DNA of 64,000 bases from CAKSQL01 sp045649415 (GCA_045649415.1 JAZRPY010000002.1:45612-109611), one strand, 5' to 3'. Shown: positions 43,180 through 52,830, counted from the stretch's first letter. Notes: a model not told the origin generated them from the sequence alone. Numbers and translations: made by a program.

Positions 43180-44715
43180 ATGGAAAATCTACAGCAAATT
43201 CAAGCAACAACAATTGTTGCATTAGTTCTTTTTGCCTTAGGCATGGTGGCAATAGGCTGGGCAAGCTACAAGAGAACAAAAACCTTAGACGGATTTTTGT
43301 TAGGTGGCAGAAATATAGGAGCCTGGGTATCAGCGTTTGCTTATGGCACTTCTTATTTTTCGGCAGTAATTTTTGTTGGTTATGCAGGAAAGCACGGATG
43401 GGATATTGGAATTGGAAGCATCTGGATTGGTATGGGAAATGCAGTTTTAGGATGCCTGCTTGCATGGTTGTTGGCAGCAAAGCGTACCCGTCGTATGACT
43501 CATATTATGAAGGCAAAAACAATGCCCGAATTTTTCCAGGCAAGATATAATTCAAAGCCTATGAAAATTTTTGCAGCAATCATTATATTCATCTTCTTAG
43601 TTCCCTACTCAGCAGCAGTGTACAAGGGCTTAGGCTCAATGTTTAACACTATATTCCCTGCAATTTCAGTTGAATACTGTATGCTTATTATTGCAATTTT
43701 AACTGCATCATATCTTGTTTTAGGTGGCTATGTTGCAACTGCATACACAGATTTCGTGCAAGGCATAATTATGATTATCGGCGTAGTTTGTATGATTTTT
43801 GCAGTGGTAAACTGCGATGCTGTGGGAGGTTTAAGGGAAGGCTTTATAAAACTATCCCAAATTCCTGACAACGGGGACGGAATAACAGGCAGTCAATTAA
43901 CTAATATATATGGTGGTAGCAGCTGGAAATTCCTGTGCATAAATATTCTTCTAACAAGCTTCGGCACCTGGGGACTGCCACAGATGGTTACAAAGTACTA
44001 TGCCATCAAGGACGAAAAATCCGTTAAGCAGGCAACCATTATTTCAACCTTCTTCTGCTTGTTGATAGGTTCTGGTGCATACTTTATCGGCTCTTTATCA
44101 AGATTGGTGCTTTCAAACCAATTGCCTGCAGGAGGAAAGGATGCAGTTATCCCCGAAATGCTCATAAACGCCTTAGGCTCAAACGCATTTTCAATTGTGA
44201 TTTTAGCAGTAATACTGATTTTATTATTGTCTGCATCAATGTCAACTCTTGCATCGGTTGTTCTAACCTCTTCCTCTGCAATTGCAGTTGACCTGTTGCC
44301 TGAGGTTTCAAAGAAGATTGACGATAAAAAGCAAGTTAAGCTATCAAGAATTTTATGCTTGGTATTCGTTATTTTATCATACATCTTTGCAACAATGAAC
44401 ATATCAATTATTGTTAATATAATGTCTTTTTCCTGGGGAATTGTGTCAGGCTGTTTCATAGGCGCATACATCTGGGGTATCTACTGGAAGAAAACCACAA
44501 AAGCAGGTGCATGGGCAGGTATGATTGGCAGTGTGGCAACTGTGGGTGTTATGATTTTATACAAGACCATAACAAAGGACTTTGCCTCTGCAATGGCTTT
44601 TGCACCAGAAATGGGTGTTAGTGCAATGACGCTTTCCTTGATTATAGTACCCGTAGTGAGCCTGTTCACCAAAAAGCCCGACAAAGAATATATCGACACA
44701 ATATTTGTTAAGTAA
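43180..44715 (+). CDS. Sodium:solute symporter (SSS family)
   Basis: Sodium-coupled importer with about 13 membrane helices in 511 residues. Family marks are DGFLLGGRNIGAWVSAFAYGTSYFSAVIFVGYAG (about 38-71) and TMPEFFQARYNSKPMKIFAAIIIF (about 114-137). The substrate is not readable from sequence; members carry proline, pantothenate, sugars and organic acids. Its place as first gene before an acyl-CoA ligase and indolepyruvate oxidoreductase suggests an aryl or other carboxylic acid. The ATG at 43180 follows GGAAGGACGG; downstream genes follow at 28, 24 and 4 bp. Confidence 0.88.
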   Translation: MENLQQIQATTIVALVLFALGMVAIGWASYKRTKTLDGFLLGGRNIGAWVSAFAYGTSYFSAVIFVGYAGKHGWDIGIGSIWIGMGNAVLGCLLAWLLAAKRTRRMTHIMKAKTMPEFFQARYNSKPMKIFAAIIIFIFLVPYSAAVYKGLGSMFNTIFPAISVEYCMLIIAILTASYLVLGGYVATAYTDFVQGIIMIIGVVCMIFAVVNCDAVGGLREGFIKLSQIPDNGDGITGSQLTNIYGGSSWKFLCINILLTSFGTWGLPQMVTKYYAIKDEKSVKQATIISTFFCLLIGSGAYFIGSLSRLVLSNQLPAGGKDAVIPEMLINALGSNAFSIVILAVILILLLSASMSTLASVVLTSSSAIAVDLLPEVSKKIDDKKQVKLSRILCLVFVILSYIFATMNISIIVNIMSFSWGIVSGCFIGAYIWGIYWKKTTKAGAWAGMIGSVATVGVMILYKTITKDFASAMAFAPEMGVSAMTLSLIIVPVVSLFTKKPDKEYIDTIFVK

Positions 44716-44743
44716 TAAATAATATATAAGGAGAAATTTCAAA

Positions 44744-46378
44744 ATGCCTATTGCTGATTTTTTGGAAAGAAATGCAAAAGCATACGCTACCGATGTAAGT
44801 CTTGTGGAGATAACTCCTCAGCTATTGGAAAAAGCCAAGGTTACCTGGCGTGAGTATGCACTGATTGAGCCTACAAAGGCTCAGAAATCAAGAAAGGAGC
44901 TTACCTGGTCGGATTTTGACAAGGCTGCAAACAGATTTGCAAACCTCTTGTTATGCCGAGGCGTAAAAAAAGGAGATAAGGTTGCTATTCTTCTAATGAA
45001 CTCTATTGAGTGGCTACCTATCTACTTTGGAATATTAAAAACAGGCGCTCTTGCAGTTCCCTTAAACTATAGATACACTGCTGACGAGATTAAATATTGT
45101 CTTGGTCTTGCAGATGTAACCACTTTAGTTTTTGGCTCAGAATTTATTGGCAGAATCGAGGAAATTTACGAAAGAATTCCTGAGGTTAGTCAGATGTTTT
45201 ATGTGGGTGATGATTGCCCCTCCTTTGCAGAGAGCTATGAGCTTTTATCAAGCTACTGCTCCTCAAAGAAGCCTGACATCACGCTAACAGATGAGGATGA
45301 TGCCGCAATCTATTTTTCATCAGGAACAACAGGCTTTCCAAAGGCAATCCTCCACAATCACGAAAGTCTTATGCATGCCGCTTTGGTGGAACAAAACCAC
45401 CACGCCCAAACAAAAGACGATGTGTTCTTGTGTATTCCACCTCTATATCACACAGGCGCAAAAATGCACTGGTTCGGCAGTCTTGTGTCGGGAAGCAGAG
45501 CAGTATTATTAAAGGGTGTTAAGCCTGAATGGATTTTAGAGAGTGTGTCCTCCGAAAAATGTACTATAGTATGGTTATTAGTGCCCTGGGCACAGGATAT
45601 ATTAGACTCTATAGACTCAGGCGCAATCAAGCTTGAAAACTATGAGCTTTCACAATGGCGTTTAATGCACATTGGTGCTCAGCCTGTTCCACCAAGCCTT
45701 ATAAAGAGATGGAAGGCCATCTTCCCTCACCACCAATATGACACCAACTATGGCCTGAGTGAGTCAATTGGTCCGGGTTGTGTTCATCTTGGAGTGGAAA
45801 ATATACATAAAGTTGGTGCTATCGGTAAGGCAGGCTATGGCTGGGAAACAAAAATTGTTGACGAGAACAGAAACGAGGTTTTAAAAGGCGAGGTCGGAGA
45901 GCTTGCAGTTAAAGGCCCCGGTGTTATGACCTGCTACTATCACGACAAAAAAGCAACCGAGAGCTGTCTTGAGGACGGTTGGTTGTTCACAGGGGATATG
46001 GCAAAAGAGGACGAGGATGGATTTATCTATCTTGTGGACAGAAAGAAGGATGTTATTATCTCAGGTGGAGAGAATATCTACCCTGTGCAGATTGAGGATT
46101 TCTTAAGAAAGCACAATTCAATCAAGGATGTGGCAGTAATCGGCTTGCCCGACAAGAGATTGGGTGAGGTAACTGCAGCCATTATTGAATTGAAGTCTGA
46201 TTTTGAGTGCACAGAAGAGGAAATTAACCAATTCTGTCTTGATCTGCCAAGATACAAGCGTCCACACAAAATCATCTTTGCAGAAGTACCAAGAAATCCA
46301 ACAGGTAAAATTGAAAAGCCAAAATTGAGAGAAATCTATTGTGGCGAAAGCTTGGTTGAGTCACAAATTAAAAACTAA
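44744..46378 (+). CDS. AMP-forming acyl-CoA ligase, candidate arylacetate-CoA ligase
   Basis: Adenylate-forming enzyme activating a carboxylic acid to its CoA thioester with ATP. The 544 residues carry the P-loop YFSSGTTGFPKA (about 189-200), NYGLSESIGPG near 339, the GWLFTGDMAKEDEDGFIYLVDRKKD hinge (about 410-434), SGGENIYPVQIED and the catalytic Lys in PTGKIEKPKL (about 519). The acid is unknown. The neighbours (symporter and IorAB, which handle arylacetyl-CoA) make phenylacetate or indoleacetate the obvious candidates. The ATG at 44744 follows AAGGAGA. Confidence 0.87.
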   Translation: MPIADFLERNAKAYATDVSLVEITPQLLEKAKVTWREYALIEPTKAQKSRKELTWSDFDKAANRFANLLLCRGVKKGDKVAILLMNSIEWLPIYFGILKTGALAVPLNYRYTADEIKYCLGLADVTTLVFGSEFIGRIEEIYERIPEVSQMFYVGDDCPSFAESYELLSSYCSSKKPDITLTDEDDAAIYFSSGTTGFPKAILHNHESLMHAALVEQNHHAQTKDDVFLCIPPLYHTGAKMHWFGSLVSGSRAVLLKGVKPEWILESVSSEKCTIVWLLVPWAQDILDSIDSGAIKLENYELSQWRLMHIGAQPVPPSLIKRWKAIFPHHQYDTNYGLSESIGPGCVHLGVENIHKVGAIGKAGYGWETKIVDENRNEVLKGEVGELAVKGPGVMTCYYHDKKATESCLEDGWLFTGDMAKEDEDGFIYLVDRKKDVIISGGENIYPVQIEDFLRKHNSIKDVAVIGLPDKRLGEVTAAIIELKSDFECTEEEINQFCLDLPRYKRPHKIIFAEVPRNPTGKIEKPKLREIYCGESLVESQIKN

Positions 46379-46402
46379 TATTGTTAGGAAGGTTGTGTTA
46401 TT

Positions 46403-48136
46403 TTGAAGGAGCTAATGTTAGGAAATGCAGCTGTTGCAAGAGGTGCGTATGAAGCAGGCGTAACAGTTGTGGCATCATATCCCGGTACTCCAAGTACTGA
46501 GATTACTGAAAATATTGTAAAGTATGACGAAATTTATGCTGAATGGTCACCCAATGAAAAGGTAGCCTGCGAAGTTGCAGTTGGTGCTTCGGTTGGTGGA
46601 GCAAGGAGTATGACCTGTATGAAGCATGTGGGCCTGAATGTTATGGCAGACCCTATATTCACTGTAAGCTACACAGGAGTTAATGGTGGCTTGGTGGTTT
46701 GCGTTGCAGACGACCCAGGTATGCACTCATCCCAGAACGAGCAAGACTCAAGACACTATGCAAGAGCTTCAAAAATACCTATGCTTGAGCCTTCGGACAG
46801 TTCTGAATGTAAGAACTTTACTAAGCTTGCATATGAATTGAGTGAAAAGTATGACACTCCTGTATTTATAAGGCTTTCCACAAGAGTATCTCACTCTCAG
46901 GGTCTGGTTGAGTTAAATGAAAGAGATAATGTTCCTTTAAAAGACTATGTTAAGAACTCACCTAAAAATGTTATGATGCCTGCATATGCAATCAAGCGCC
47001 ATGTGGATGTTGAAAAAAGAACACTTGATTTGATTGAGTATGCAGAAGGTGCAGATATAAACACAGTTGAATTGAATGACTCAAAAATTGGTGTTATCAC
47101 ATCAGGAACCTCATATATGTATGCCAAGGAGGCTTTTGGCAACAAGGTGGGATATCTGAAGTTGGGTATGGTATATCCTCTGCCTGCTAAGAAAATCGAG
47201 GATTTCTGCAAGAAATTTGACAAGGTATTTGTGTTGGAGGAGTTAGATCCCTTTATTGAGGACTATATAAAGGCTTTAGGAATAAGCGTGGTTGGCAAAG
47301 AAAAGCTTACCCTATTAGGCGAATATACCCCTAATATGATTAAAGAAGCAGTTCTTGGAGAGAAGGCTGACGAATTTAATCAATTGGATGAGGTACTCCC
47401 TGCAAGACCACCTGTTATGTGTGCAGGCTGTCCACACAGAGGAACCTTCTATGTTTTGAAAAAGCTTGGTTTGAATGTTTGTGGTGACATTGGTTGCTAC
47501 ACTCTTGGTGCAGTTGCTCCCCTTGACAGTATGGATACCACTCTATGTATGGGTGCAAGTATCGGTATGGCAATGGGTATGGTGAAGGCAAGAGGTAACG
47601 ACTTTGCTAAAAAAACAGTTTCTGTTATTGGCGACTCCACCTTTATACATTCAGGCATCACAGGTCTTGTGGATGTAGTTTACAACAAGGGTATCAACAC
47701 TGTTATTATCCTTGATAACTCTATAACAGGTATGACAGGTCATCAGGAAAACCCCACCACAGGCTACACAATCAGAAAAGAGCCAACCAAACAGGTTAAC
47801 CTTATTGCTCTGTGTAAGTCGGTTGGTGTTGAGAGAATAACTGTTGCAGACCCATTCGATGTTAAGACCTTTGAAAATGTTGTGAAAACCGAGTTGGAGG
47901 CAGAAGAGCCATCGGTTATCATTGCTCAAAGACCTTGTGCATTATTGAAAACCGTTAAGTATTCAGGCAACTGCAAAATCACCGAAAAGTGCAGAAAATG
48001 TAAAGTATGTATGAAGCTTGGTTGTCCTGCAATCACTGAAAAGGATGGGGCAGTATTTATTGATGCAACCCAATGTAATGGTTGTGGACTATGTATGAAT
48101 GTGTGTCCATTTGATGCAATAGAAAAGGAGGACTAA
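46403..48136 (+). CDS. iorA: Indolepyruvate:ferredoxin oxidoreductase, alpha subunit
   Basis: TPP and iron-sulfur subunit that interconverts arylpyruvate plus CoA with arylacetyl-CoA, CO2 and reduced ferredoxin. The 577 residues show the pyrimidine domain (VVASYPGTPSTEITE, MKHVGLNVMADP), the TPP site GDSTFIHSGITGLVD (about 412-426) with ILDNSITGMTGHQ, CAGCPHRG mid-protein, and two 4Fe-4S sites at the C-terminus: CRKCKVCMKLGCP and CNGCGLCMNVCP. The start is TTG at 46403 after AGGAAGG, giving the family-typical MKELMLGN. Oxygen sensitivity implies anaerobic life. Confidence 0.95.
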   Translation: MKELMLGNAAVARGAYEAGVTVVASYPGTPSTEITENIVKYDEIYAEWSPNEKVACEVAVGASVGGARSMTCMKHVGLNVMADPIFTVSYTGVNGGLVVCVADDPGMHSSQNEQDSRHYARASKIPMLEPSDSSECKNFTKLAYELSEKYDTPVFIRLSTRVSHSQGLVELNERDNVPLKDYVKNSPKNVMMPAYAIKRHVDVEKRTLDLIEYAEGADINTVELNDSKIGVITSGTSYMYAKEAFGNKVGYLKLGMVYPLPAKKIEDFCKKFDKVFVLEELDPFIEDYIKALGISVVGKEKLTLLGEYTPNMIKEAVLGEKADEFNQLDEVLPARPPVMCAGCPHRGTFYVLKKLGLNVCGDIGCYTLGAVAPLDSMDTTLCMGASIGMAMGMVKARGNDFAKKTVSVIGDSTFIHSGITGLVDVVYNKGINTVIILDNSITGMTGHQENPTTGYTIRKEPTKQVNLIALCKSVGVERITVADPFDVKTFENVVKTELEAEEPSVIIAQRPCALLKTVKYSGNCKITEKCRKCKVCMKLGCPAITEKDGAVFIDATQCNGCGLCMNVCPFDAIEKED

Positions 48137-48140
48137 GCTT

Positions 48141-48710
48141 ATGACTAAAAATATTATGATAGTTGGTGTCGGTGGTCAGGGAACTCTTCTTGCAAGCCGA
48201 ATTTTAGGAAATGTTGTCATAGGCGAGGGCTATGATGTTAAGGTTTCCGAGGTACATGGTATGAGCCAGAGAGGTGGAAGCGTTGTTACCTATGTGAAAT
48301 ATGGTGATAAGGTCTATTCTCCTATCATTGACAAGGGTGGAGCTGATATAATTCTTGCGTTTGAAATGCTTGAGGCTTACAGAGCATTACCATTCTTGAA
48401 AAAATCAGGCAGAATGATTGCCAACGACCAGAAAATCAATCCAATGCCTGTTATTACAGGTAGAATGGAATACCCAAAGGATATTGACAAGAAAATTGAA
48501 GCTAAAGCTGATTTTGTTAAGGTGGATGCCTTCTCATTGGCACAAAAAGCAGGAAACACCAAGGCTGTGAATGTTGTTTTAATCGGTGTTCTTGCAAAAA
48601 ACTCAGAAATCCCTTATGAAAAATGGATTAAGGCAATTGAAAAGACAGTGCCTGAAAAGTTTTTAGAGGTAAATAAAAAAGCCTTTGATTTAGGCTACAA
48701 TGAGGAATAA
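48141..48710 (+). CDS. iorB: Indolepyruvate:ferredoxin oxidoreductase, beta subunit
   Basis: Gamma-type domain of the 2-oxoacid oxidoreductase, needed with IorA. The 189 residues include VGVGGQGTLLASRILG (about 8-23), the EVHGMSQRGGSVVTYVKYG hallmark (about 38-56) and a C-terminal helical region. It begins 4 bp after iorA and ends at a strong terminator. Last gene of the symporter-ligase-iorAB operon. Confidence 0.95.
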   Translation: MTKNIMIVGVGGQGTLLASRILGNVVIGEGYDVKVSEVHGMSQRGGSVVTYVKYGDKVYSPIIDKGGADIILAFEMLEAYRALPFLKKSGRMIANDQKINPMPVITGRMEYPKDIDKKIEAKADFVKVDAFSLAQKAGNTKAVNVVLIGVLAKNSEIPYEKWIKAIEKTVPEKFLEVNKKAFDLGYNEE

Positions 48711-48728
48711 ATTTGATTTTAAGTTAAA

Positions 48729-48758
48729 AAAATCGGTGTGATAATTCACACCGATTTT
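48729..48758. terminator. Bidirectional intrinsic terminator
   Basis: A 13-bp stem AAAATCGGTGTGA / TCACACCGATTTT with loop TAAT lies between convergent iorB and the fusion gene. Confidence 0.92.
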
Positions 48759-48761
48759 ATT

Positions 48762-51245
48762 TTATGCAGTTACAATATTCTCTGCCTGATGGAGCTTAAA
48801 TTTTTCAACTGCCTGCTCCCTCATTTTATATTTTAAAATCTTACCTGCTCCGTTCATAGGGAATTCCTGAACGAAATCAATATACTTAGGCACCTTATGC
48901 TTCGTCATATGGCTCATAACATATTCCTTCATTTCCTCTTCTGAGGACTCTTCACCCGGCTTTAAGATTATGCACGCCATAATCTCCTCACCATATTGCT
49001 TGTCGGGTACACCAATTACCTGAACATCACTAACCTTGGGATGAGTGTATATAAAGTCCTCAATTTCCTTGGGATAAATATTTTCTCCACCCCTGATTAT
49101 CATATCCTTAATTCTGCCTGTTATTTTATAGTTTCCGTCAGGAAGCTTTCTTGCCAAATCCCCTGTGTGAAGCCATCCCTCTTCGTCTATAGCAGCAGCA
49201 GTTACCTCGGGCATCTTATAATAGCCCTTCATTATATTATATCCACGAGCCACAAACTCACCGTCTGTGTTTTCAGGAAGGTCCTCATTGGTTTCAGGGT
49301 CCACAATTTTGCACTCTACTCCGAATATGTCCGAGCCAACAGTGTTAACTCTTGTTTCCAGGGAATCGGTAGTCTTGCTCATAGTCAGGGCAGGAGATGC
49401 CTCTGTCTGACCATAGGTGATACAGATTTCCTTCATATTCATTTTTTCGATTACTTCTTCCATAGTTTTGATAGGACAGGGTGAGCCTGCCATAATTCCC
49501 GTTCTCATATATGAAAAATCGGTTTTCTCAAAATCAGGATGCCCCATCATTGCTATATACATAGTTGGTACTCCCTGGAAGCAGGTGATTTTCTCCCTGT
49601 TTATGCATTCTAGACCCTTCTTTGGTGAAAAGGCTGTGATAGGTGACATAGTAACACCATGAGTCACCGATGCAGTCATAGAAAGCATCATTCCAAAGCA
49701 ATGGAACATTGGCACCTGAATCATCATTCCATCGGCAGAGGATAGGTCCATACAATCCCCAATTGCCTTACCATTATTAACAACATTATAGTGGATAAGC
49801 ATTACACCCTTTGGAAAGCCTGTTGTTCCTGAGGTATATTGCATATTACAAACATCGTGCTTATCTACCTTGGCACGCATTTCTTCCACCTGAGAATATG
49901 GAACTTTTTCTCCAAGCTTAATTGCCTCATCCCAGGAATAACATCCCGGTTGCTTTGACTCAATGGTAACTATATTCTTTAAGTATGGCAATCTCTCGCA
50001 GTTTAGTTCTCCAAGCTTTGATTTTGCAAGCTCAGGGCATATTTCATTCATAATTCCCACATAATCCGAGTCCTTATATCCGTCTATCATAACAAGGGTG
50101 TGGGTATCTGATTGCCTTAAAAGATACTCTGCCTCATGAATTTTATATGATGTGTTTACAGTCACAAGCACTGCTCCGATTTTTGTAGTTGCCCAGAAGG
50201 TGATAAACCACGCAGGCACATTAGTTGCCCAGATTGCAACATGGTCGTCCTTCTTAACTCCCATTGCTATCAATGCTTTTGCAAAATTATCCACATCCTC
50301 ACGGAATTCGGGATATGTTCTTGTGTAGTCAAGCTCGGTATATCTGAAAGCATACTGATTCGGGAACTCTTCGCAGATTTTATCAAGCAAATCAGGGAAG
50401 GTGTAGTCAATCAAGCCTTCCTTTGGCAACACATATTTGCCTTTTTTACCCGTTTCCTTCTCCTCAAGCTCACGAGTTCTATATTTTCTCATATAGTTGG
50501 CAAAGTGAGGGAACACAATACCTGCATCACTTAAATGCTTTGCCCATCTCTTTACCCATTCTAATGACACATATCCATCATAACCTATATCCTTCAGGGC
50601 TCCAAGCATAGCCTCTAATGGCAAATCCCCTTCACCCATCATTTTATATACGATTTCTCCGTCCTGATTGATACTGTCCTTCACATGAACATATTTTATG
50701 TAGCCTCCCAAATTCTTTACAGTTTCCTCAGGTGCTTCACCAAAGAATCTGTATGGGTGGTGCACATCCCATAAGGCCTGAACTCTGTCGCTTGCAACCT
50801 TGTCAAGAAGGCTTCTTAGCCTTTTTGTGTCAGCATACACGCCATTTGTTTCCACAAGCAAGGTCACATTATGCTCTGTTGCAACTGGCACAAGGCTTAT
50901 TAGTGCTTCTGCGATTTCCTCGTCATTCACCTCACCCTCAGGCGCAGGAGAAAGGTCTGCTAAAACTCTTATATATGGGGTTCCTAATTTCTCAGCAAGT
51001 ATGCAATATTCCTTGATTTCATACATACACTTTTGCGCATGAGTTTTATCCTTCAGGGCAATTCCTGAGGATAAGCAAGGAATTTCAAGCTTTAGCTTTT
51101 TTAACTTTTCAATTGTGTGGGGCAATCTTTCCTCTGTGAACGGACGCGCCTTCACCGAGAATATGTCCTCACCCAAGCCTCTTATTTCTATTCCGTCAAA
51201 ATTCAAGTCCTTTGCCATTGAATATATGTCCGACCAGGAATACAT
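48762..51245 (-). CDS. Fusion: TIM-barrel sugar isomerase-like domain + AMP-forming acyl-CoA ligase
   Basis: An 827-residue protein joining two enzymes in one uninterrupted frame. Residues about 1-260 are an AP-endonuclease-2/sugar-phosphate isomerase-type TIM barrel (FDGIEIRGLG, LLVETNG, WDVHHPYRFFGEAP, KYVHVKDSI, then MGEGDLP and GYVSLEW), with the usual Glu/Asp/His metal ligands. Residues about 275-827 are a complete acyl-CoA ligase: YTSGTTGFPKGVM near 470, ITYGQTEASPALT, GWLHTGDLARKLPDG, IKDMIIRGGENIYP and a final Lys in MNGAGKILKYKMRE. Linker about 260-275. Convergent with the ior operon. The open frame lacks its natural first residues; see the adjacent entry. The combined function is unknown. 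Confidence 0.88.
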   Translation of the reverse strand: MYSWSDIYSMAKDLNFDGIEIRGLGEDIFSVKARPFTEERLPHTIEKLKKLKLEIPCLSSGIALKDKTHAQKCMYEIKEYCILAEKLGTPYIRVLADLSPAPEGEVNDEEIAEALISLVPVATEHNVTLLVETNGVYADTKRLRSLLDKVASDRVQALWDVHHPYRFFGEAPEETVKNLGGYIKYVHVKDSINQDGEIVYKMMGEGDLPLEAMLGALKDIGYDGYVSLEWVKRWAKHLSDAGIVFPHFANYMRKYRTRELEEKETGKKGKYVLPKEGLIDYTFPDLLDKICEEFPNQYAFRYTELDYTRTYPEFREDVDNFAKALIAMGVKKDDHVAIWATNVPAWFITFWATTKIGAVLVTVNTSYKIHEAEYLLRQSDTHTLVMIDGYKDSDYVGIMNEICPELAKSKLGELNCERLPYLKNIVTIESKQPGCYSWDEAIKLGEKVPYSQVEEMRAKVDKHDVCNMQYTSGTTGFPKGVMLIHYNVVNNGKAIGDCMDLSSADGMMIQVPMFHCFGMMLSMTASVTHGVTMSPITAFSPKKGLECINREKITCFQGVPTMYIAMMGHPDFEKTDFSYMRTGIMAGSPCPIKTMEEVIEKMNMKEICITYGQTEASPALTMSKTTDSLETRVNTVGSDIFGVECKIVDPETNEDLPENTDGEFVARGYNIMKGYYKMPEVTAAAIDEEGWLHTGDLARKLPDGNYKITGRIKDMIIRGGENIYPKEIEDFIYTHPKVSDVQVIGVPDKQYGEEIMACIILKPGEESSEEEMKEYVMSHMTKHKVPKYIDFVQEFPMNGAGKILKYKMREQAVEKFKLHQAENIVTA

Positions 51246-51277
51246 CGGGCAGGCAAGTGTTGAAAACTGATTTTCAT
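51246..51277 (-). other. Probable true start of the fusion gene, offset by a 1-base deletion
   Basis: ATG at 51277-51275 is preceded by GGGAGG at 7 bases, whereas the ATG at 51245 has no ribosome binding site. From 51277 the reading is MKISF and then goes off frame. If one T is added to the four-T run (minus strand, 51266-51263), it becomes MKISFSTLACPMYSWSDIY, exactly the N-terminus typical of sugar isomerase barrels, and joins the long frame. This is either a sequencing/assembly error, a real mutation, or homopolymer-based variation. Confidence 0.75.
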
Positions 51278-51426
51278 ATTATTTCCTCCCAATCTATAAT
51301 GAAAGCAGTCAAAAACTAACAAACTCCCATTTTGCAATTATATATTTTAACATAAATGACGAAATTTTTCAACCATTTTTAAAATATACTTATATATAAA
51401 ATAGGAGTAATTTCCTTGTTTTTGTG

Positions 51427-52677
51427 TTATTTTTCCACACAAATTGAAGCTCCAAGACCCGATAGTTTACCCTCCAAGTTCTCGTAACCCCTGTTTATGT
51501 GCCACGCATCCTCTATCTGAGTTTCTCCTGTTGCCGAAAGTCCTGCAAGAACAAGTGCTGCTCCACCCCTTAAATCAGGAGCCTTAACCCTTGTCCCTGT
51601 CAGGCTTTTTACTCCCTCCACCACCGAGGTACGCCCTTCAATTTTTATTTTTGCACCCATTCTATTTAATTCACTCGCATGCAAAAATCTGTTTTCAAAC
51701 ACAGTTTCCACAATCATTCCTGTTCCCTCAGACACGCTTAATAGTCCACCGAATTGTGCCTGCATATCCGTTGGAAATCCAGGAAATGGCATTGTTTTTA
51801 TATCGGTGGACACAAGCCTTTTGTATGCATCTACAACAACTGCGCTTTCCTCCTCTGCAATCTCCACATTCATTTCCCTTAATTTTGCAAGCATTGGTCT
51901 TATGTGATTGATATTCACATTTTCTACTCTTCCCTTGCCGTTGGTGATTGCAATAGCACTCATAAATGTTCCTGCCTCAATCCTATCAGGGATCACAGAG
52001 TGTGTTGCTGATTTTAACTCCTTAACACCAATAATTTTTATGGTGTCACTCCCTGCCCCTTCAATTATAGCTCCTCTTTTTATAAGGAAGCTTGCCAAGT
52101 CCTCAATTTCAGGCTCTGCAGCAGCATTCTGAATAACAGTTTCACCCTCTGCCAAAGTTGCCGCCATAACTAAATTTTCAGTTGCTCCAACCGATGGAAA
52201 ATCAAGATAAATCCTTGCTCCGTGCAGCTTTTCTGCACTCATATCTATATATCCGTAGCCATTTGATATTTCAGCACCCATCAGGGAAAAGCCCTTTAAG
52301 TGCAGGTCCACAGGTCTTGCACCAATGGGGCATCCTCCCGGCATACAAATTCTTGCCTTTGAGTATCTTGCAAGTAATGCTCCCGACAACAAAAATGAGC
52401 CTCGCATTCTGCAGACAAGCTCATAGGGCGTTGTGTGACTTTTTATATGTCCTGCATCAATAATAATTTTGTCGTCAAAAATATTTATTCTTGCTCCAAG
52501 ACTTGATAAAAGCTCAAGCATTACATCAATATCACTAAGCCTTGGAATGTTATATAAAATATTTTCTCTGCCACCTAAAATGCAGGATGCAAGGATAGGT
52601 AAAGCACTGTTTTTTGCCCCACTAATCCTTACACTTCCCCTTAGAGGACCGTTGTTTTTCACATATATTTTTGACAT
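51427..52677 (-). CDS. murA: UDP-N-acetylglucosamine 1-carboxyvinyltransferase
   Basis: First committed step of peptidoglycan synthesis: transfers enolpyruvate to UDP-GlcNAc; target of fosfomycin. The 416 residues begin IYVKNNGPLRGSVRISGAKNSALPIL. The active-site Cys is in MPGGCPIGARPVDLH (about 114), so the fosfomycin-sensitive Cys form is present. PDRIEAGTFM and FPTDMQAQ also match. The ATG at 52677 has a modest ribosome binding site. Stands alone between the fusion gene and the repeat region. Confidence 0.95.
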   Translation of the reverse strand: MSKIYVKNNGPLRGSVRISGAKNSALPILASCILGGRENILYNIPRLSDIDVMLELLSSLGARINIFDDKIIIDAGHIKSHTTPYELVCRMRGSFLLSGALLARYSKARICMPGGCPIGARPVDLHLKGFSLMGAEISNGYGYIDMSAEKLHGARIYLDFPSVGATENLVMAATLAEGETVIQNAAAEPEIEDLASFLIKRGAIIEGAGSDTIKIIGVKELKSATHSVIPDRIEAGTFMSAIAITNGKGRVENVNINHIRPMLAKLREMNVEIAEEESAVVVDAYKRLVSTDIKTMPFPGFPTDMQAQFGGLLSVSEGTGMIVETVFENRFLHASELNRMGAKIKIEGRTSVVEGVKSLTGTRVKAPDLRGGAALVLAGLSATGETQIEDAWHINRGYENLEGKLSGLGASICVEK

Positions 52678-52830
52678 TTTTAAAAACCCTTTGCTAATTT
52701 ATTTTTCAATTCTATTATGTCCTTTTTTTGCATATTTAAAAGCTGAAAAAAAATAAATCTTTATCCAAAAATCTCTTGTTTTGGTTTTAAATTTTTTATA
52801 ACATATGTGACGAGCTTTTTTATGCTAAAA

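Noticed and set aside
48762..51245. Two separate genes, isomerase and ligase, with a missed stop codon
   Set aside because: The frame is open from the barrel through the linker into the ligase without stop, start or ribosome binding site at the junction, so a true fusion is the simpler reading.
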